Assembly: GCF_041051975.1 (NCBI RefSeq)
Contig: NZ_CP163435.1
Location: forward strand, 1,364,001-1,428,000
Reading direction: 5' to 3'
Length of the DNA: 64,000 nt
Origin: Streptomyces sp. R21
GTDB taxonomy: Bacteria; Actinomycetota; Actinomycetes; Streptomycetales; Streptomycetaceae
A program made the position numbers and the translations under genes. This document shows, piece after piece, positions 8,037-16,412 of this stretch (position 1 is the first letter of the stretch; each line of letters begins with the position of its first letter). The notes under the pieces are model-generated. The model saw only the letters and a program-made list of their open reading frames with translations, made no database searches and was not told where the DNA came from.

Positions 8037-9356
8037 ATGCTGGATTTCACGATCGAACCTGACTTCCAGGCCAAGCTCGACTGGGCGGCGGCCTTCGTGC
8101 GTGAGGAGGTCGAGCCGCTCGATCTCCTTTTTCCGCACGGCGGCGACCCGTACGACACCCGCAACGAGAAGGCCCGCGCGATCCTGCGGCCGCTGCAGCA
8201 GCAGGTCCGGGAGCAGGGCCTGTGGGCCTGCCATCTCGGCCCCGATCTGGACGGCCCCGGCTACGGCCAGGTGAGGCTCGCCCTGCTCAATGAGATCCTC
8301 GGCCGCTCCTACTGGGCGCCGACGGTGTTCGGCACCGCCGCCCCGGACACCGGGAACGCCGAGATCCTCGCCATGTTCGGCACCGAGGAGCAGAAGGCGC
8401 GTTACCTGCAGCCCCTACTGGACGGCGAGATCGTCTCCACGTTCTCGATGACCGAGCCGCAGGCGGGCGCGGACCCCAAGGAGTTCGCGTGCCGAGCCCG
8501 GCGGGAGGGCGACGAGTGGGTGATCGACGGAGAGAAGTGGTTCTCCTCCAACGCCCGGTACGCGGCCTTCCTCATCGTCATGGCGGTGACCGACCCGGAC
8601 GCGCCGCCGCACAAGCGCATGTCGATGTTCATCGTCCCGGCCGAGACACCCGGCATCGAGATCAAGCGCAACGTCGGCACGATGGACGAGCGCGAGAACC
8701 TCGACGAGGGCATCCACGCGTACATCCGCTACCACCAGGTCCGCGTGCCGCTCGACGCCATGCTCGGCGGCCCCGGTGAGGGCTTCAAGGTGGCCCAGGC
8801 CCGCCTGGGCGGCGGCCGGGTGCATCACGCCATGCGGACCGTGGGCAAGTGCACCCGCGCCTTCGACATGATGTGCGAGCGCGCGCTGTCCCGCCGTACG
8901 CAGGGCACGCTGCTGGCCGAGAAGCAGGCGGTGCAGCAGTTCATCGCGGACTCATGGGTGGAGTTGCAGCAGTTCCGGCTGCTCGTCCTCAACACCGCGT
9001 GGATCATCGACACCCAGCCGCACGGCGCGGCCCGCACTCAGATCGCCATGTGCAAGGTGCAGACGGCCAAGGTGCTGCACGACATCATCCAGCGGGCGGT
9101 GCACCTGCACGGCTCGCTCGGCACGACGGGTGAACTCCCGCTCGCCAAGTGGTGGATGGCCGCACCGAACCTCGCCCTGGCCGACGGCCCGACCGAGGTG
9201 CACCGCACCACGATCGCCAAGCAGCTGCTGAAGAACTACCGTCCGGCCGAGGGACTGTTCCCCAGCGAGCACATCCCGCCGAAGCTCGATGCCGCCCGCA
9301 AGCGGTACGCGCACATCATCGAGGACGACAGCCTGTCGGGGCGGGCGGACGCGTGA
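8037..9356 (+). CDS. Acyl-CoA dehydrogenase family protein
   Basis: This 439-residue protein is longer than the other two dehydrogenases here. It has TFSMTEPQAGADP (FAD-binding region, residues about 138-150), DEWVIDGEKWFSSNA, and the C-terminal ALADGPTEVHRTTIAKQLL segment that usually holds the catalytic Glu region. It should oxidise an acyl-CoA thioester. It starts at ATG 8037 directly behind a putative -10 box with no ribosome-binding site. The SDR gene follows with a 4-nt overlap (GTGA). This two-gene unit is divergent from the CaiB/P450 operon. Confidence 0.92.
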   Translation: MLDFTIEPDFQAKLDWAAAFVREEVEPLDLLFPHGGDPYDTRNEKARAILRPLQQQVREQGLWACHLGPDLDGPGYGQVRLALLNEILGRSYWAPTVFGTAAPDTGNAEILAMFGTEEQKARYLQPLLDGEIVSTFSMTEPQAGADPKEFACRARREGDEWVIDGEKWFSSNARYAAFLIVMAVTDPDAPPHKRMSMFIVPAETPGIEIKRNVGTMDERENLDEGIHAYIRYHQVRVPLDAMLGGPGEGFKVAQARLGGGRVHHAMRTVGKCTRAFDMMCERALSRRTQGTLLAEKQAVQQFIADSWVELQQFRLLVLNTAWIIDTQPHGAARTQIAMCKVQTAKVLHDIIQRAVHLHGSLGTTGELPLAKWWMAAPNLALADGPTEVHRTTIAKQLLKNYRPAEGLFPSEHIPPKLDAARKRYAHIIEDDSLSGRADA

Positions 9357-10129
9357 CGAACGGGCGCGATGACAAGTCCATCGCCCCAGCCGACCTGTTC
9401 GACCTGTCCGGCAAGGTCGCGCTCGTCACCGGCGGCAGCCGGGGCCTGGGCCTGGAGATGGTGCGGGCCTTCGCCACCGCGGGCGCCGACGTGGTGATCG
9501 CCAGCCGCAAGCTCGACGCGTGCGAGACGGTCGCGGAGGAGGTCCGCGACCTGGGCCGGCGCGCCCTGCCGGTCGCGGCGCACGTGGGTCACTGGGACGA
9601 TCTCGGCCGGCTCGTCGACACTGCGTACGAGGCGTTCGGGAAGGTCGACGTCCTCGTCAACAACGCGGGCATGTCGCCGGTGGCGCCCTCGTCGGCTCAG
9701 ACCAGCGAGGAGCTCTTCGACAAGGTGATCGGGGTCAACTTCAAGGGCCCGTTCCGGCTCGCCTCGCTGATCGGGCAGCGGATGTCCGAGGGCGACGGCG
9801 GCTCGATCATCAACGTCTCCTCCTCGGGCGCGCTGTTCCCGCAGCCGCGGTTCGGCCCGTACGCCGGCGCCAAGGCCGCGCTCAACGCGCTCACCACGGT
9901 GTTCGCCCTGGAGTACGGGCCGACGGTGCGCGTCAACACGATCTCGGCCGGGCCGTTCCTCACCGATATCTCGAAGGCCTGGGCGGAGGAGAAGCGCCGG
10001 ACGACGCGCAGCGCGGTGGGTCGGCCGGGGCGGCCGGAGGAGATCGTCAGTACGGCGCTGTATCTGGCGAGTGATGCGTCGAGCTACACGACGGGGTCGC
10101 TGATCAGGGTGGACGGCGGGCTGTACTAG
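9353..10129 (+). CDS. Short-chain dehydrogenase/reductase (SDR) family oxidoreductase
   Basis: This 258-residue classical SDR oxidises or reduces a hydroxyl/keto group with NAD(P). It has the cofactor motif TGGSRGLG (residues about 27-34), NNAG, the catalytic serine in NVSSSGAL, the YAGAK catalytic Tyr-x3-Lys and the C-terminal GSLIRVDGG strand. The GTG at 9353 overlaps the stop of the preceding acyl-CoA dehydrogenase. A likely role is 3-hydroxyacyl-CoA or alcohol oxidation downstream of that dehydrogenase. It is convergent with the kinase-like gene at 10208. Confidence 0.9.
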   Translation: MTNGRDDKSIAPADLFDLSGKVALVTGGSRGLGLEMVRAFATAGADVVIASRKLDACETVAEEVRDLGRRALPVAAHVGHWDDLGRLVDTAYEAFGKVDVLVNNAGMSPVAPSSAQTSEELFDKVIGVNFKGPFRLASLIGQRMSEGDGGSIINVSSSGALFPQPRFGPYAGAKAALNALTTVFALEYGPTVRVNTISAGPFLTDISKAWAEEKRRTTRSAVGRPGRPEEIVSTALYLASDASSYTTGSLIRVDGGLY

Positions 10130-10147
10130 GCAATTCAGGGTCGGGCA

Positions 10148-10200
10148 GCGCCCCAAAGGGGGGCGGGGAACTGCGCGACCAGCCACGACGAACCGGCAGC
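10148..10200. repeat. Dispersed Streptomyces-type intergenic repeat
   Basis: The segment containing GGGGAACTGCGCGACCAGCC followed by ACGACG resembles a short repeat I recall as very common between convergent genes in Streptomyces genomes. Only one copy is in this window, so its repetitive nature is recalled knowledge and not seen here. It fills the 78-bp gap between convergent genes and may act in transcription termination. Confidence 0.5.
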
Positions 10201-10207
10201 CGAACCA

Positions 10208-11233
10208 CTAGCCCAGCAACGCAGTCGCCTCATCGAGCAACACCGGCAGCGCGGGCAGCATCCGCCGGTGCATGTCGGCCAGGCGATCCGCCTTTCGGGC
10301 GCGCTTGATCAACAGCGCGGTCGCCGCGGACTCCTTGTATTTCGTCAGCGCCTCGAACCACCCCAGGTCACGCAGAGGCTCCCCCCTGATCTCCTGGTAG
10401 GCGTCGATCAGTTCGGCCTTCCCCGGCATCCCGGTCGGCTCGTCGGAGGGCGACGCCGGGTGCCGGGCCTCGTCGGTGAAGAAGGTCAGCCAGGTCAGAT
10501 CGACGCGGGGGTCACCCAGCGCCCAGATCTCCCAGTCGATGATCGAATTGACCGAGTCCCCGTCGCACAGCGTGTTGCCGAGCCGGTAGTCGCCGTGGGT
10601 GAACACCGGCATCATCGCGGACGGCATCGTGGCGTGCAGCCGGTCCGCGACCGCCTCGTAGCCGCTGCGCAGATCCTCCGGCACGGTCGTGAACGCCCGG
10701 GTCCAGCGGTCGATCTCGGCGCCGAGCGTGACAACGGGCTCCACGGCCAGGGCCGTTCGCTTCGGATCCACTCGGTGCAGATATGCGAGCATCCGGGCCG
10801 CGTCGAGGGCACGGGCGCGTACCTGCCCCGCGGGCACGGTCCCCCGTGGCACGAGCACCGGCTCGACGCAGTCCCCGGGCACCAGTTCCATGGCGACGAA
10901 CGGTTGACGGGCCGTCGGCTCGCCCTTGTCGCAGAACAGCACCTTCGGCACTCGTACGCCCTGCACACCCGCCAGCACCTGCATGAGCCTCGCCTGACGC
11001 AGCACGTCCCGGTTCCGGACCGGTTCCAGGCCGGGCGGGGCCACCTTGAGGACGACGCGTTCGTATCCGCCGGGGACCCCCGCCAGTGTGGCTACGTACG
11101 TGAGGCTCGACGTACCGCCGACGAGCGGCTCGACGGAGTCGACCGTGGCCTCGGGGGCCCAGCCGCGCAGTACTGCGGCCGTGCGTTCCGTCAACTCCCC
11201 TGTCAGATCAGCGCTGTTGGCGACGACGCTCAT
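10208..11233 (-). CDS. Phosphotransferase family protein (APH/ACAD10-like kinase fold)
   Basis: This 341-residue protein has the aminoglycoside-phosphotransferase/choline-kinase fold. LVGGTSSLTYVA is the nucleotide-loop region, VVLKV carries the probable ATP lysine, THGDYRLGN (near residue 211) is the catalytic loop, and IIDWEIWALGDPRVDL is the metal-binding segment. Similar proteins accompany acyl-CoA dehydrogenases in actinobacterial and animal (ACAD10/11) systems, where phosphorylation of a 4-hydroxyacyl-CoA precedes its dehydration. That role fits this cluster but is an inference. Antibiotic resistance is unlikely given the context. It starts 4 nt after the stop of the ligase gene at 11238. 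Confidence 0.85.
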   Translation of the reverse strand: MSVVANSADLTGELTERTAAVLRGWAPEATVDSVEPLVGGTSSLTYVATLAGVPGGYERVVLKVAPPGLEPVRNRDVLRQARLMQVLAGVQGVRVPKVLFCDKGEPTARQPFVAMELVPGDCVEPVLVPRGTVPAGQVRARALDAARMLAYLHRVDPKRTALAVEPVVTLGAEIDRWTRAFTTVPEDLRSGYEAVADRLHATMPSAMMPVFTHGDYRLGNTLCDGDSVNSIIDWEIWALGDPRVDLTWLTFFTDEARHPASPSDEPTGMPGKAELIDAYQEIRGEPLRDLGWFEALTKYKESAATALLIKRARKADRLADMHRRMLPALPVLLDEATALLG

Positions 11234-11237
11234 GTCC

Positions 11238-12731
11238 TCATCCTTGTCGGCCGACGGTCAGCGCCGCGACGATGTCGCGGCGTACGAGCTTGCCGGTCGG
11301 CGTGCGAGGCAGTTCACGCCAACTCGTGATGCGGTCCGGTGTCTTCGAACCGCGCAGGGTGCCGCGCACCTGCGCGCGCAGGGCGTCCGCGTCGACCGTC
11401 ACACCGTCCCGCAGGACGACCACCGCCTCGATCCGCTGGCCCCACTCCTCGTCCGGGACGCCGACGACCACCGCGTCGAGGACGTCGGGGTGGTCGAGCA
11501 GGACGTCCTCGATCTCGGCGGGCGCGATGTTCTCGGCCCCGCGGATGATCGTGTCGTCGGCCCTGCCCTCGATGTGGAGGTAGCCGTCGGTGTCGACGTG
11601 GCCCTGGTCGCGGGTGTGGAAGAAGCCGAGCTCGTCGACCGCGGAGCCTTGTCCGGCGTACTCCCCCGACACTTGCTCACCGCGCACCCAGATCTGCCCG
11701 GTCTCACCGGGGGCGACGACCGCGCCGGATACGTCGCGGACCTCCAACTCGACACCTGGCACGGGCAGTCCGGCCGAGCCGAGCCGGGCCCGCACGACGG
11801 GGTCGTCGCTCGCCACGGCGGTCCGGTGCTCCTGCGGCCCCAGGACGGTGATCGTGGACGAGGTCTCGGTGAGTCCGTAGGCGTTGACGAAGTCCACGTG
11901 CGGCCACTCGCGCAGCGCGCTCTCGATGACCCGCACCGGCATCCGGGCCCCGCCGTAGGCGAGCGCGCGCAGCGAGGGCACCGAGCGGTCCAGGCCGTCC
12001 GTGTCGATGATGCGGGCGAGCATGGTCGGTACCACCATCGCGTTGGTGATCCGCTGCTCCCGTACGAGGCCGAGCCAGCCGTCCGGCGTGAACCGCTCCA
12101 GGGTGAGGGCCCGGCGCCCCGCGTACAGGTTCGTCAGCACGTTGGAGACGGCGGCGATGTGGTACGGCGGCACGCTCACGAGGGCTGCCTCGTCGGGGTC
12201 GGCTCCGGCGAACTCCACCGTGCCGAGCACGTACGACACGAGGTTGTGGTGGCGCAGGACCACGCCCTTGGGCGCGGAGGTCGTGCCGCTCGTGTAGATG
12301 AGGACGGCGGGCGAGTCGGTCGGCCCCGGATCCTCGACGGCGGGGTGCCCGGCGGCCTCGGCCAGCCACTCGGCGGGGCTCCGCACCGGCAGGCCGGCAC
12401 GGCGCAGCGCCTCGCCGTGCTCCGGGTCGGCGATGCCCAGCGCGCGGGGGTGGTTCGCCAGCAGCGCGTCCAGCTGGGCTTCGCCCAGGCGGTAGTTGAC
12501 CGGTACCAGCGGCACTCCGGAGCGGGCCGCGGCGAAGAGTGCGACCGGGAGGGCGGGACCGTTCACTGCGAGGTACACGATCGCGTCGGCCTTGGCAGCA
12601 CGCACCAACTGCGCCGCGCCGACGGCCAGTTCGCGCAGTCGCCCGGCGGTAAGCCCGTCGTCTGTGCGCCCGACGACGACCCGGTCGCCGAAGCCCTCGG
12701 CAGCCATGTCCGACAGCATCGATATGTTCAC
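11238..12731 (-). CDS. AMP-dependent acyl-CoA synthetase (long-chain/medium-chain FadD-like)
   Basis: A 497-residue ANL-superfamily ligase. IYTSGTTSAPKGVV (about residue 165) is the ATP-phosphate loop, FVNAYGLTETSS the adenine region, GRADDTIIRGAENIAPAEIE the hinge/core motif and PRTPTGKLVRRD the catalytic Lys segment. It should activate a carboxylic acid with ATP and CoA. The start is GTG at 12731, 15 nt after the small conserved gene at 12747, and the kinase-like gene follows 4 nt downstream. The unit 13052-10208 appears to be one operon driven from AGTNNACT site 2. Confidence 0.92.
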   Translation of the reverse strand: MNISMLSDMAAEGFGDRVVVGRTDDGLTAGRLRELAVGAAQLVRAAKADAIVYLAVNGPALPVALFAAARSGVPLVPVNYRLGEAQLDALLANHPRALGIADPEHGEALRRAGLPVRSPAEWLAEAAGHPAVEDPGPTDSPAVLIYTSGTTSAPKGVVLRHHNLVSYVLGTVEFAGADPDEAALVSVPPYHIAAVSNVLTNLYAGRRALTLERFTPDGWLGLVREQRITNAMVVPTMLARIIDTDGLDRSVPSLRALAYGGARMPVRVIESALREWPHVDFVNAYGLTETSSTITVLGPQEHRTAVASDDPVVRARLGSAGLPVPGVELEVRDVSGAVVAPGETGQIWVRGEQVSGEYAGQGSAVDELGFFHTRDQGHVDTDGYLHIEGRADDTIIRGAENIAPAEIEDVLLDHPDVLDAVVVGVPDEEWGQRIEAVVVLRDGVTVDADALRAQVRGTLRGSKTPDRITSWRELPRTPTGKLVRRDIVAALTVGRQG

Positions 12732-12746
12732 GGGCGGCCCGCCCGC

Positions 12747-13052
12747 TCAGTCCGAGGCCGGCAGTGGCTTGGCGCTCTTCATCGGCATCGGGACGCCGCC
12801 CACGGCCAGCGTGCCCGGTCCCGGCTTGGTGCACAGGATCTCGAGACCGAGGTCCTCGTCGGCGTACCGCTTCCCGAGCAGCGCACCGCCCATCAGATCG
12901 GGGTCGGGCTCACCGGTGACACCCGGTCCGTTCCCCTCGACCATGGCGGCCCCGCCGCACGTGATCTCCAGGTCCTCGTCCGGGCACCGCACGACGATCA
13001 CCGCCGTCGTGTCGACCGTACTGGCGAGCATCTGCCCCACGCGTGGCCTCAT
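12747..13052 (-). CDS. Conserved small protein of unknown function (101 residues)
   Basis: A 101-residue cytosolic protein with no signal peptide or membrane segment. Visible features are a repeated GG/PG-rich middle, a Cys in VVRCPDEDLEITCGG, the segment LLGKRYADEDLGLEILCTKPG and a C-terminal MKSAKPLPASD. I do not recognise a named family. My impression is that similar short proteins occur beside acyl-CoA ligases in actinobacterial lipid/steroid-type clusters. The ATG at 13052 has GGAGG 8 nt upstream. It is the first gene of the operon with the ligase and kinase-like genes, and it diverges from the enoyl-CoA hydratase across AGTNNACT site 2. Confidence 0.7.
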   Translation of the reverse strand: MRPRVGQMLASTVDTTAVIVVRCPDEDLEITCGGAAMVEGNGPGVTGEPDPDLMGGALLGKRYADEDLGLEILCTKPGPGTLAVGGVPMPMKSAKPLPASD

Positions 13053-13111
13053 CGCAGTGTCCTCCGCGGCTCTCGTGGTACCGGGTAAGGGGTACCGAGT
13101 AACCAGAGAAA

Positions 13112-13119
13112 AGTATACT
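13112..13119. promoter_or_regulatory. AGTATACT motif (site 2) in divergent promoter
   Basis: A perfect palindrome AGTATACT lies in the 113-bp gap between divergent genes (13052 minus, 13166 plus). Because it is palindromic it offers a TATACT -10-like box on both strands, so one site could serve and control both promoters. It is the same sequence as site 1. Confidence 0.58.
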
Positions 13120-13165
13120 ACTTACCTCGATCACGTCGAGATCACGTCGCGAACGGAGCTGCCGG

Positions 13166-13939
13166 ATGGAACTCGAAACCGTCCTGTTCGAGGTGACCGA
13201 CCACGTCGCCACGATCACCCTCAACCGACCCGAGGTCATGAACGGCTTCAACCAGCGGATGCTGGAGGAGTTCGCCACCATCTGGGACACCGTCAAGTCC
13301 GAGGACGACATACACGTCGTCGTGCTGCGCGGCGCGGGTGACCGGGCCTTCTCCACGGGCATGGACGTGAAGGAGGGCATCGAGCGCCGACCCAACGTCT
13401 GGTCGCAGACCGATCCCGGGGAGTACCTCTCGCCGAAGCTGAACCAGGTGTGGAAACCCCTGGTGTGCGCGGTGCACGGCATGGCCGCCGGCGGCGCCTT
13501 CTACTGGCTCAACGAGGCCGACATCCTGATCTGTTCGGAGGAGGCCACGTTCTTCGATCCGCACGTCAGTTATGGACTCACCGCCGCCCTGGAGCCGATC
13601 GGCCTCGCCCGGCGCATCCCCCTCGGCGAGGCGCTGCGCATCGCCCTGCTCGGCCTCGACGAGCGCGTGTCGGCCGCGCGTGCCCTGCAGATCGGCCTGG
13701 TCAGCGAGGTGCTCCCGCGCGATGAACTGTGGGAGCGGGCCGACGACATCGCCCGCGTCATCGCCGCCAAACCGCCCGCCGCGATCCAGGGCACCGTGCG
13801 GGCGATCTGGGAGTCGCTCGACTCGACCCGCACCCAGGCGCTGCGCACCGGGCTGTCGTACACCCAGATCGGGAACCCGATCGGCAAGGCCGAGATCGAC
13901 CGCTCGGCGGTGCCCCGGGGGCAGTGGACACTGCGCTGA
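13166..13939 (+). CDS. Enoyl-CoA hydratase/isomerase family protein
   Basis: This 257-residue crotonase has ITLNRPEVMNGFNQ, the oxyanion-hole segments AFSTGMDVKEG and VHGMAAGGAFYWLNEAD, and FDPHVSYGLTAALEPIGLARR around the active site. The usual hydratase Glu positions are not all obvious, so an isomerase, hydrolase or lyase activity on a CoA ester is possible. GGAG about 8 nt before the ATG supports the start. It is monocistronic or leads into the LLM gene 61 bp downstream, which has its own operator-like dyad. It is divergent from the small conserved gene. Confidence 0.88.
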   Translation: MELETVLFEVTDHVATITLNRPEVMNGFNQRMLEEFATIWDTVKSEDDIHVVVLRGAGDRAFSTGMDVKEGIERRPNVWSQTDPGEYLSPKLNQVWKPLVCAVHGMAAGGAFYWLNEADILICSEEATFFDPHVSYGLTAALEPIGLARRIPLGEALRIALLGLDERVSAARALQIGLVSEVLPRDELWERADDIARVIAAKPPAAIQGTVRAIWESLDSTRTQALRTGLSYTQIGNPIGKAEIDRSAVPRGQWTLR

Positions 13940-13954
13940 CCCTCCCCTACCCTC

Positions 13955-13978
13955 CCTAAATAAGTGCACTTTTTTAGG
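13955..13978. promoter_or_regulatory. 24-bp near-perfect inverted repeat with AGTGCACT core (site 3)
   Basis: Two 12-bp arms, CCTAAATAAGTG and CACTTTTTTAGG, match at 11 of 12 positions around a central AAGTGCACTT. The dyad ends 22 bp before the ATG of the LLM gene, and TAGGAT at its right end could be the -10 box. It is the longest of the seven AGTNNACT sites and best shows the operator's likely extent. Confidence 0.65.
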
Positions 13979-14000
13979 ATTCAGCAATAGGGAGGCACTC

Positions 14001-14999
14001 ATGCGGTTCGGCATGCCCTGGCCCGGCCGGGACGTCGGACGGGAGGCCGAGCAGGCGGGTGTCAGCGCCTTCTGCGCCGGGGAGTTCGCCGACCACGACG
14101 CCTACCTCACGGTGGCCGACATCGTGGCGAACACCGAGCACGCCCTGGCGGGGCCCGCCATCGCCTACGCGTTCGCCCGCACCCCCTACGCCCACGCCAC
14201 CGCCCTGCGCCATCTGCACGCCCAAGCGCCGGGCCGCCTCTTCCTCGGCCTGGGCAGCGCGGCGTTCCGCATCAACCGGGACTGGCTCGGCGTGCCCGGC
14301 GAGCGCCCCGTCGACCGGATCGCCGAGACCGTCGGCGCCGTACGCGCCTGGCTGCGCGCGGAGAACGGCGAACGCGTCCACTACTCCGGTGAGTTCTACG
14401 AGCTCGACGCAGACGTCCGCGCCCCGGTGCTGGGCCGGCTCGACATCCCCGTCCTGCTCGCCGCGTTCAACACCCGCATGGCCACCACCGCGGGCCGGGT
14501 CGCCGACGGAGTCATCGGGCACGGGTTGTTCACGGGCCCCTGGTGGAACGAGGTCGTACGGCCGTCCGTGGAGCGCGGCCGCGCGGAAGTCACCCGTCCG
14601 CTCGAACACGGCTGGATCATCACTGCGGTCGACGACACCACGCCCGAACGCGCCGTCGCCGACGCCCGGCGGATGATCGCCTTCTACCTCACGGTGAAGA
14701 CGTACGACCCGTTCGTCGCCCACCACGGCTGGGAGGAGCCCGTCGCACGGCTGCGTGCGGCGTTCCGTTCCGGCGACACGGACGGCATGGCGCGGGCGGT
14801 CACCGACGAGATGCTCACCGAGATCGCCGTCTGCGGGACGACCGCCGAGGCGAAGGACGCCCTCGCGCGCCGTGCCGGCTCGCTCCCCCGCGACGTCGGC
14901 TACTTCGCACCGCCGAGCTTCATGGTGAGCCGGAGGCGTCGGGCCGCCTACGCCCGGGCGTCCCTCGCGCTCGTGGGTGCCGTACCGGAAGCAGCGTGA
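14001..14999 (+). CDS. LLM-class (luciferase-like, probably F420-dependent) oxidoreductase
   Basis: This 332-residue protein has the bacterial-luciferase-like TIM-barrel pattern: MRFGMPWPGRD start, HLHAQAPGRLFLGLGSAA, then RLDIPVLLAAFNTRMATTAGRVADGVIGHGLF. In actinomycetes such proteins usually use F420 or flavin for hydride transfer. The start has GGGAGG 5 nt upstream. It is flanked by the 24-bp dyad upstream and a strong hairpin downstream, so it looks monocistronic. A second LLM gene lies at 36497-37537 behind a similar core motif. Confidence 0.85.
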   Translation: MRFGMPWPGRDVGREAEQAGVSAFCAGEFADHDAYLTVADIVANTEHALAGPAIAYAFARTPYAHATALRHLHAQAPGRLFLGLGSAAFRINRDWLGVPGERPVDRIAETVGAVRAWLRAENGERVHYSGEFYELDADVRAPVLGRLDIPVLLAAFNTRMATTAGRVADGVIGHGLFTGPWWNEVVRPSVERGRAEVTRPLEHGWIITAVDDTTPERAVADARRMIAFYLTVKTYDPFVAHHGWEEPVARLRAAFRSGDTDGMARAVTDEMLTEIAVCGTTAEAKDALARRAGSLPRDVGYFAPPSFMVSRRRRAAYARASLALVGAVPEAA

Positions 15000-15018
15000 C
15001 CGACACGCGTACGGCGAC

Positions 15019-15051
15019 CGGCCCCGGAGCAGCGACAGCGCTCCGGGGCCG
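15019..15051. terminator. Hairpin terminator between convergent genes
   Basis: Perfect 12-bp arms CGGCCCCGGAGC and GCTCCGGGGCCG around a 9-nt loop lie between the convergent LLM (end 14999) and amidohydrolase (end 15064) genes. No U-tract follows, as is usual in Streptomyces. Confidence 0.75.
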
Positions 15052-15063
15052 TGTGCCGGCGGC

Positions 15064-16341
15064 TCAGGCGTCCTGCGGAAGCGGCGCGAGCTTCTTGCTC
15101 TTGTCGAAGCCCACGACGTCGGCGAGCGTGCCGCCCAGAATGGCCGCGCGGTCCGCGTCGTCGACGCCCTCGAAGTTCTCGGCGATGCACTCGGCGCTGC
15201 TGCGGAAGGTGCCTTCCGCGTGCGGGTAGTCGTTGCCCCACATGATCGTCGACAGGCCGGTGATGTGGCGGGCCTTGACGGCGGTGGGGTCGTCGGCGAA
15301 CTGCACGTGGATCTGGCGCCGTACGTACTCGGTGGGCTTGAGCGGGTAGGGCCACTGGTCGTTGATCGCGAACAGCCGTCCCATGGAGGGCTGTTCCTTC
15401 GGCCCGCGGTTGTCGTCCCAGAAACCGAGCCACCAGTCAGGGTCCTGGCCGGTGCCGGTCTTCCACGCCTTGTCCATGTAGCCCATGAAGGAGACCAGCC
15501 AGCCCGCCGTGTACTCGATCAGGTTGAAGTGCAGGTCCGGGAAGCGCTCGCACACACCGCCGCCGACGAGGCTGGCGATGATGCCCTGCGGCCCGGCCAC
15601 GGCGGCGCCGACCGCGCTGCCCATGGTCCGGCCGGCCACCATGTCGTCGGTCAGGTTGCCCTTGCCCATGTTCATGGACGTCATCAGGCCCCGAACGGTC
15701 TGCGCCGTCCCGGACACCTGTTCCTTGACCTTCACCCCGCCCGTCGCCACGTGGATGAACACCGGCAGCCCGTGCGCCTGGGCCGCCGCCCAGACCGGGT
15801 CGTACTCCCGCGCGTAGTACGGCAGCGGCGGGATCTCCGGCAGGAGGATCGCGCCGAGACCCATCCGCGCGCAGCGCTCGATCTCGGCAACCGCCTCGGG
15901 GACGTCAGTGAGGGGGATCGCCGCTGTCGGGCGCAGGCGGTCCTTGTAGGGCAAATAGCGCTCAACGAGGTAGTCGTTCCACACCCGAGCGTGCGCCATG
16001 GACAGTTCGTGGTCGTCGGTGAACAGGACGAACAGCGAGAGATTGGGGAACATGACCGAGGCGTCGACGCCGTCGAGGTTCATGTCACGGATGATGTGCT
16101 CCGGATCGCCGTCCGGGGTCTCCCCGCCGGTCTGGCGGTACTTGGAGATGGTCCAGCCGTCGAACCCGATGGTGTGCAGCTTCTTGAACTCGGTGTGGCC
16201 GCCCGGAACGATGGGCTCGTCCAGGGTGAACTCCTCCTCCCAAAGCGCCCGCTCGCGAAGGTGCTTGGGCAACCGGGCCTTGAAGAGATCGACCGGCTCG
16301 ATGATGTGCGAGTCGCCGGACACGACAAATTCCTTGAACAC
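15064..16341 (-). CDS. Amidohydrolase-2 family protein (metal-dependent hydrolase/decarboxylase)
   Basis: A 425-residue TIM-barrel protein of the amidohydrolase-2 family, whose members include decarboxylases and ring-opening hydrolases. VSGDSHIIEP is at the N-terminus in place of the usual DxHxH, FIHVATGG holds a mid-barrel His, NLIEYTAGWLVSFM is typical, and MWGNDYPHAEGTF holds the C-terminal Asp/His. Similar proteins are frequent in actinobacterial aromatic and steroid-type clusters. The start is GTG at 16341 with AAAGAGG upstream. It is divergent from the aldehyde dehydrogenase across a 264-bp region with two candidate operators. Confidence 0.87.
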   Translation of the reverse strand: MFKEFVVSGDSHIIEPVDLFKARLPKHLRERALWEEEFTLDEPIVPGGHTEFKKLHTIGFDGWTISKYRQTGGETPDGDPEHIIRDMNLDGVDASVMFPNLSLFVLFTDDHELSMAHARVWNDYLVERYLPYKDRLRPTAAIPLTDVPEAVAEIERCARMGLGAILLPEIPPLPYYAREYDPVWAAAQAHGLPVFIHVATGGVKVKEQVSGTAQTVRGLMTSMNMGKGNLTDDMVAGRTMGSAVGAAVAGPQGIIASLVGGGVCERFPDLHFNLIEYTAGWLVSFMGYMDKAWKTGTGQDPDWWLGFWDDNRGPKEQPSMGRLFAINDQWPYPLKPTEYVRRQIHVQFADDPTAVKARHITGLSTIMWGNDYPHAEGTFRSSAECIAENFEGVDDADRAAILGGTLADVVGFDKSKKLAPLPQDA

Positions 16342-16412
16342 AGGCGGTACCTCTTTCGAACCTCGTCGTTCGTGGCAGAACCCAACCCGCGGATGAGGCC
16401 GAAGTTAGCTGT

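Noticed and set aside
5092..8274. A 1060-codon open frame on the plus strand, and similar long frames at 1081-2937 and 2115-3968
   Set aside because: They lie opposite well-supported minus-strand genes (P450, CaiB, acyl-CoA dehydrogenase, ligase), have no recognisable motifs and reflect the high GC content, which removes stop codons on the opposite strand.
10208..11233. Aminoglycoside resistance gene
   Set aside because: The APH fold is present, but the operon with an acyl-CoA ligase and the lack of any resistance context favour a metabolic kinase.
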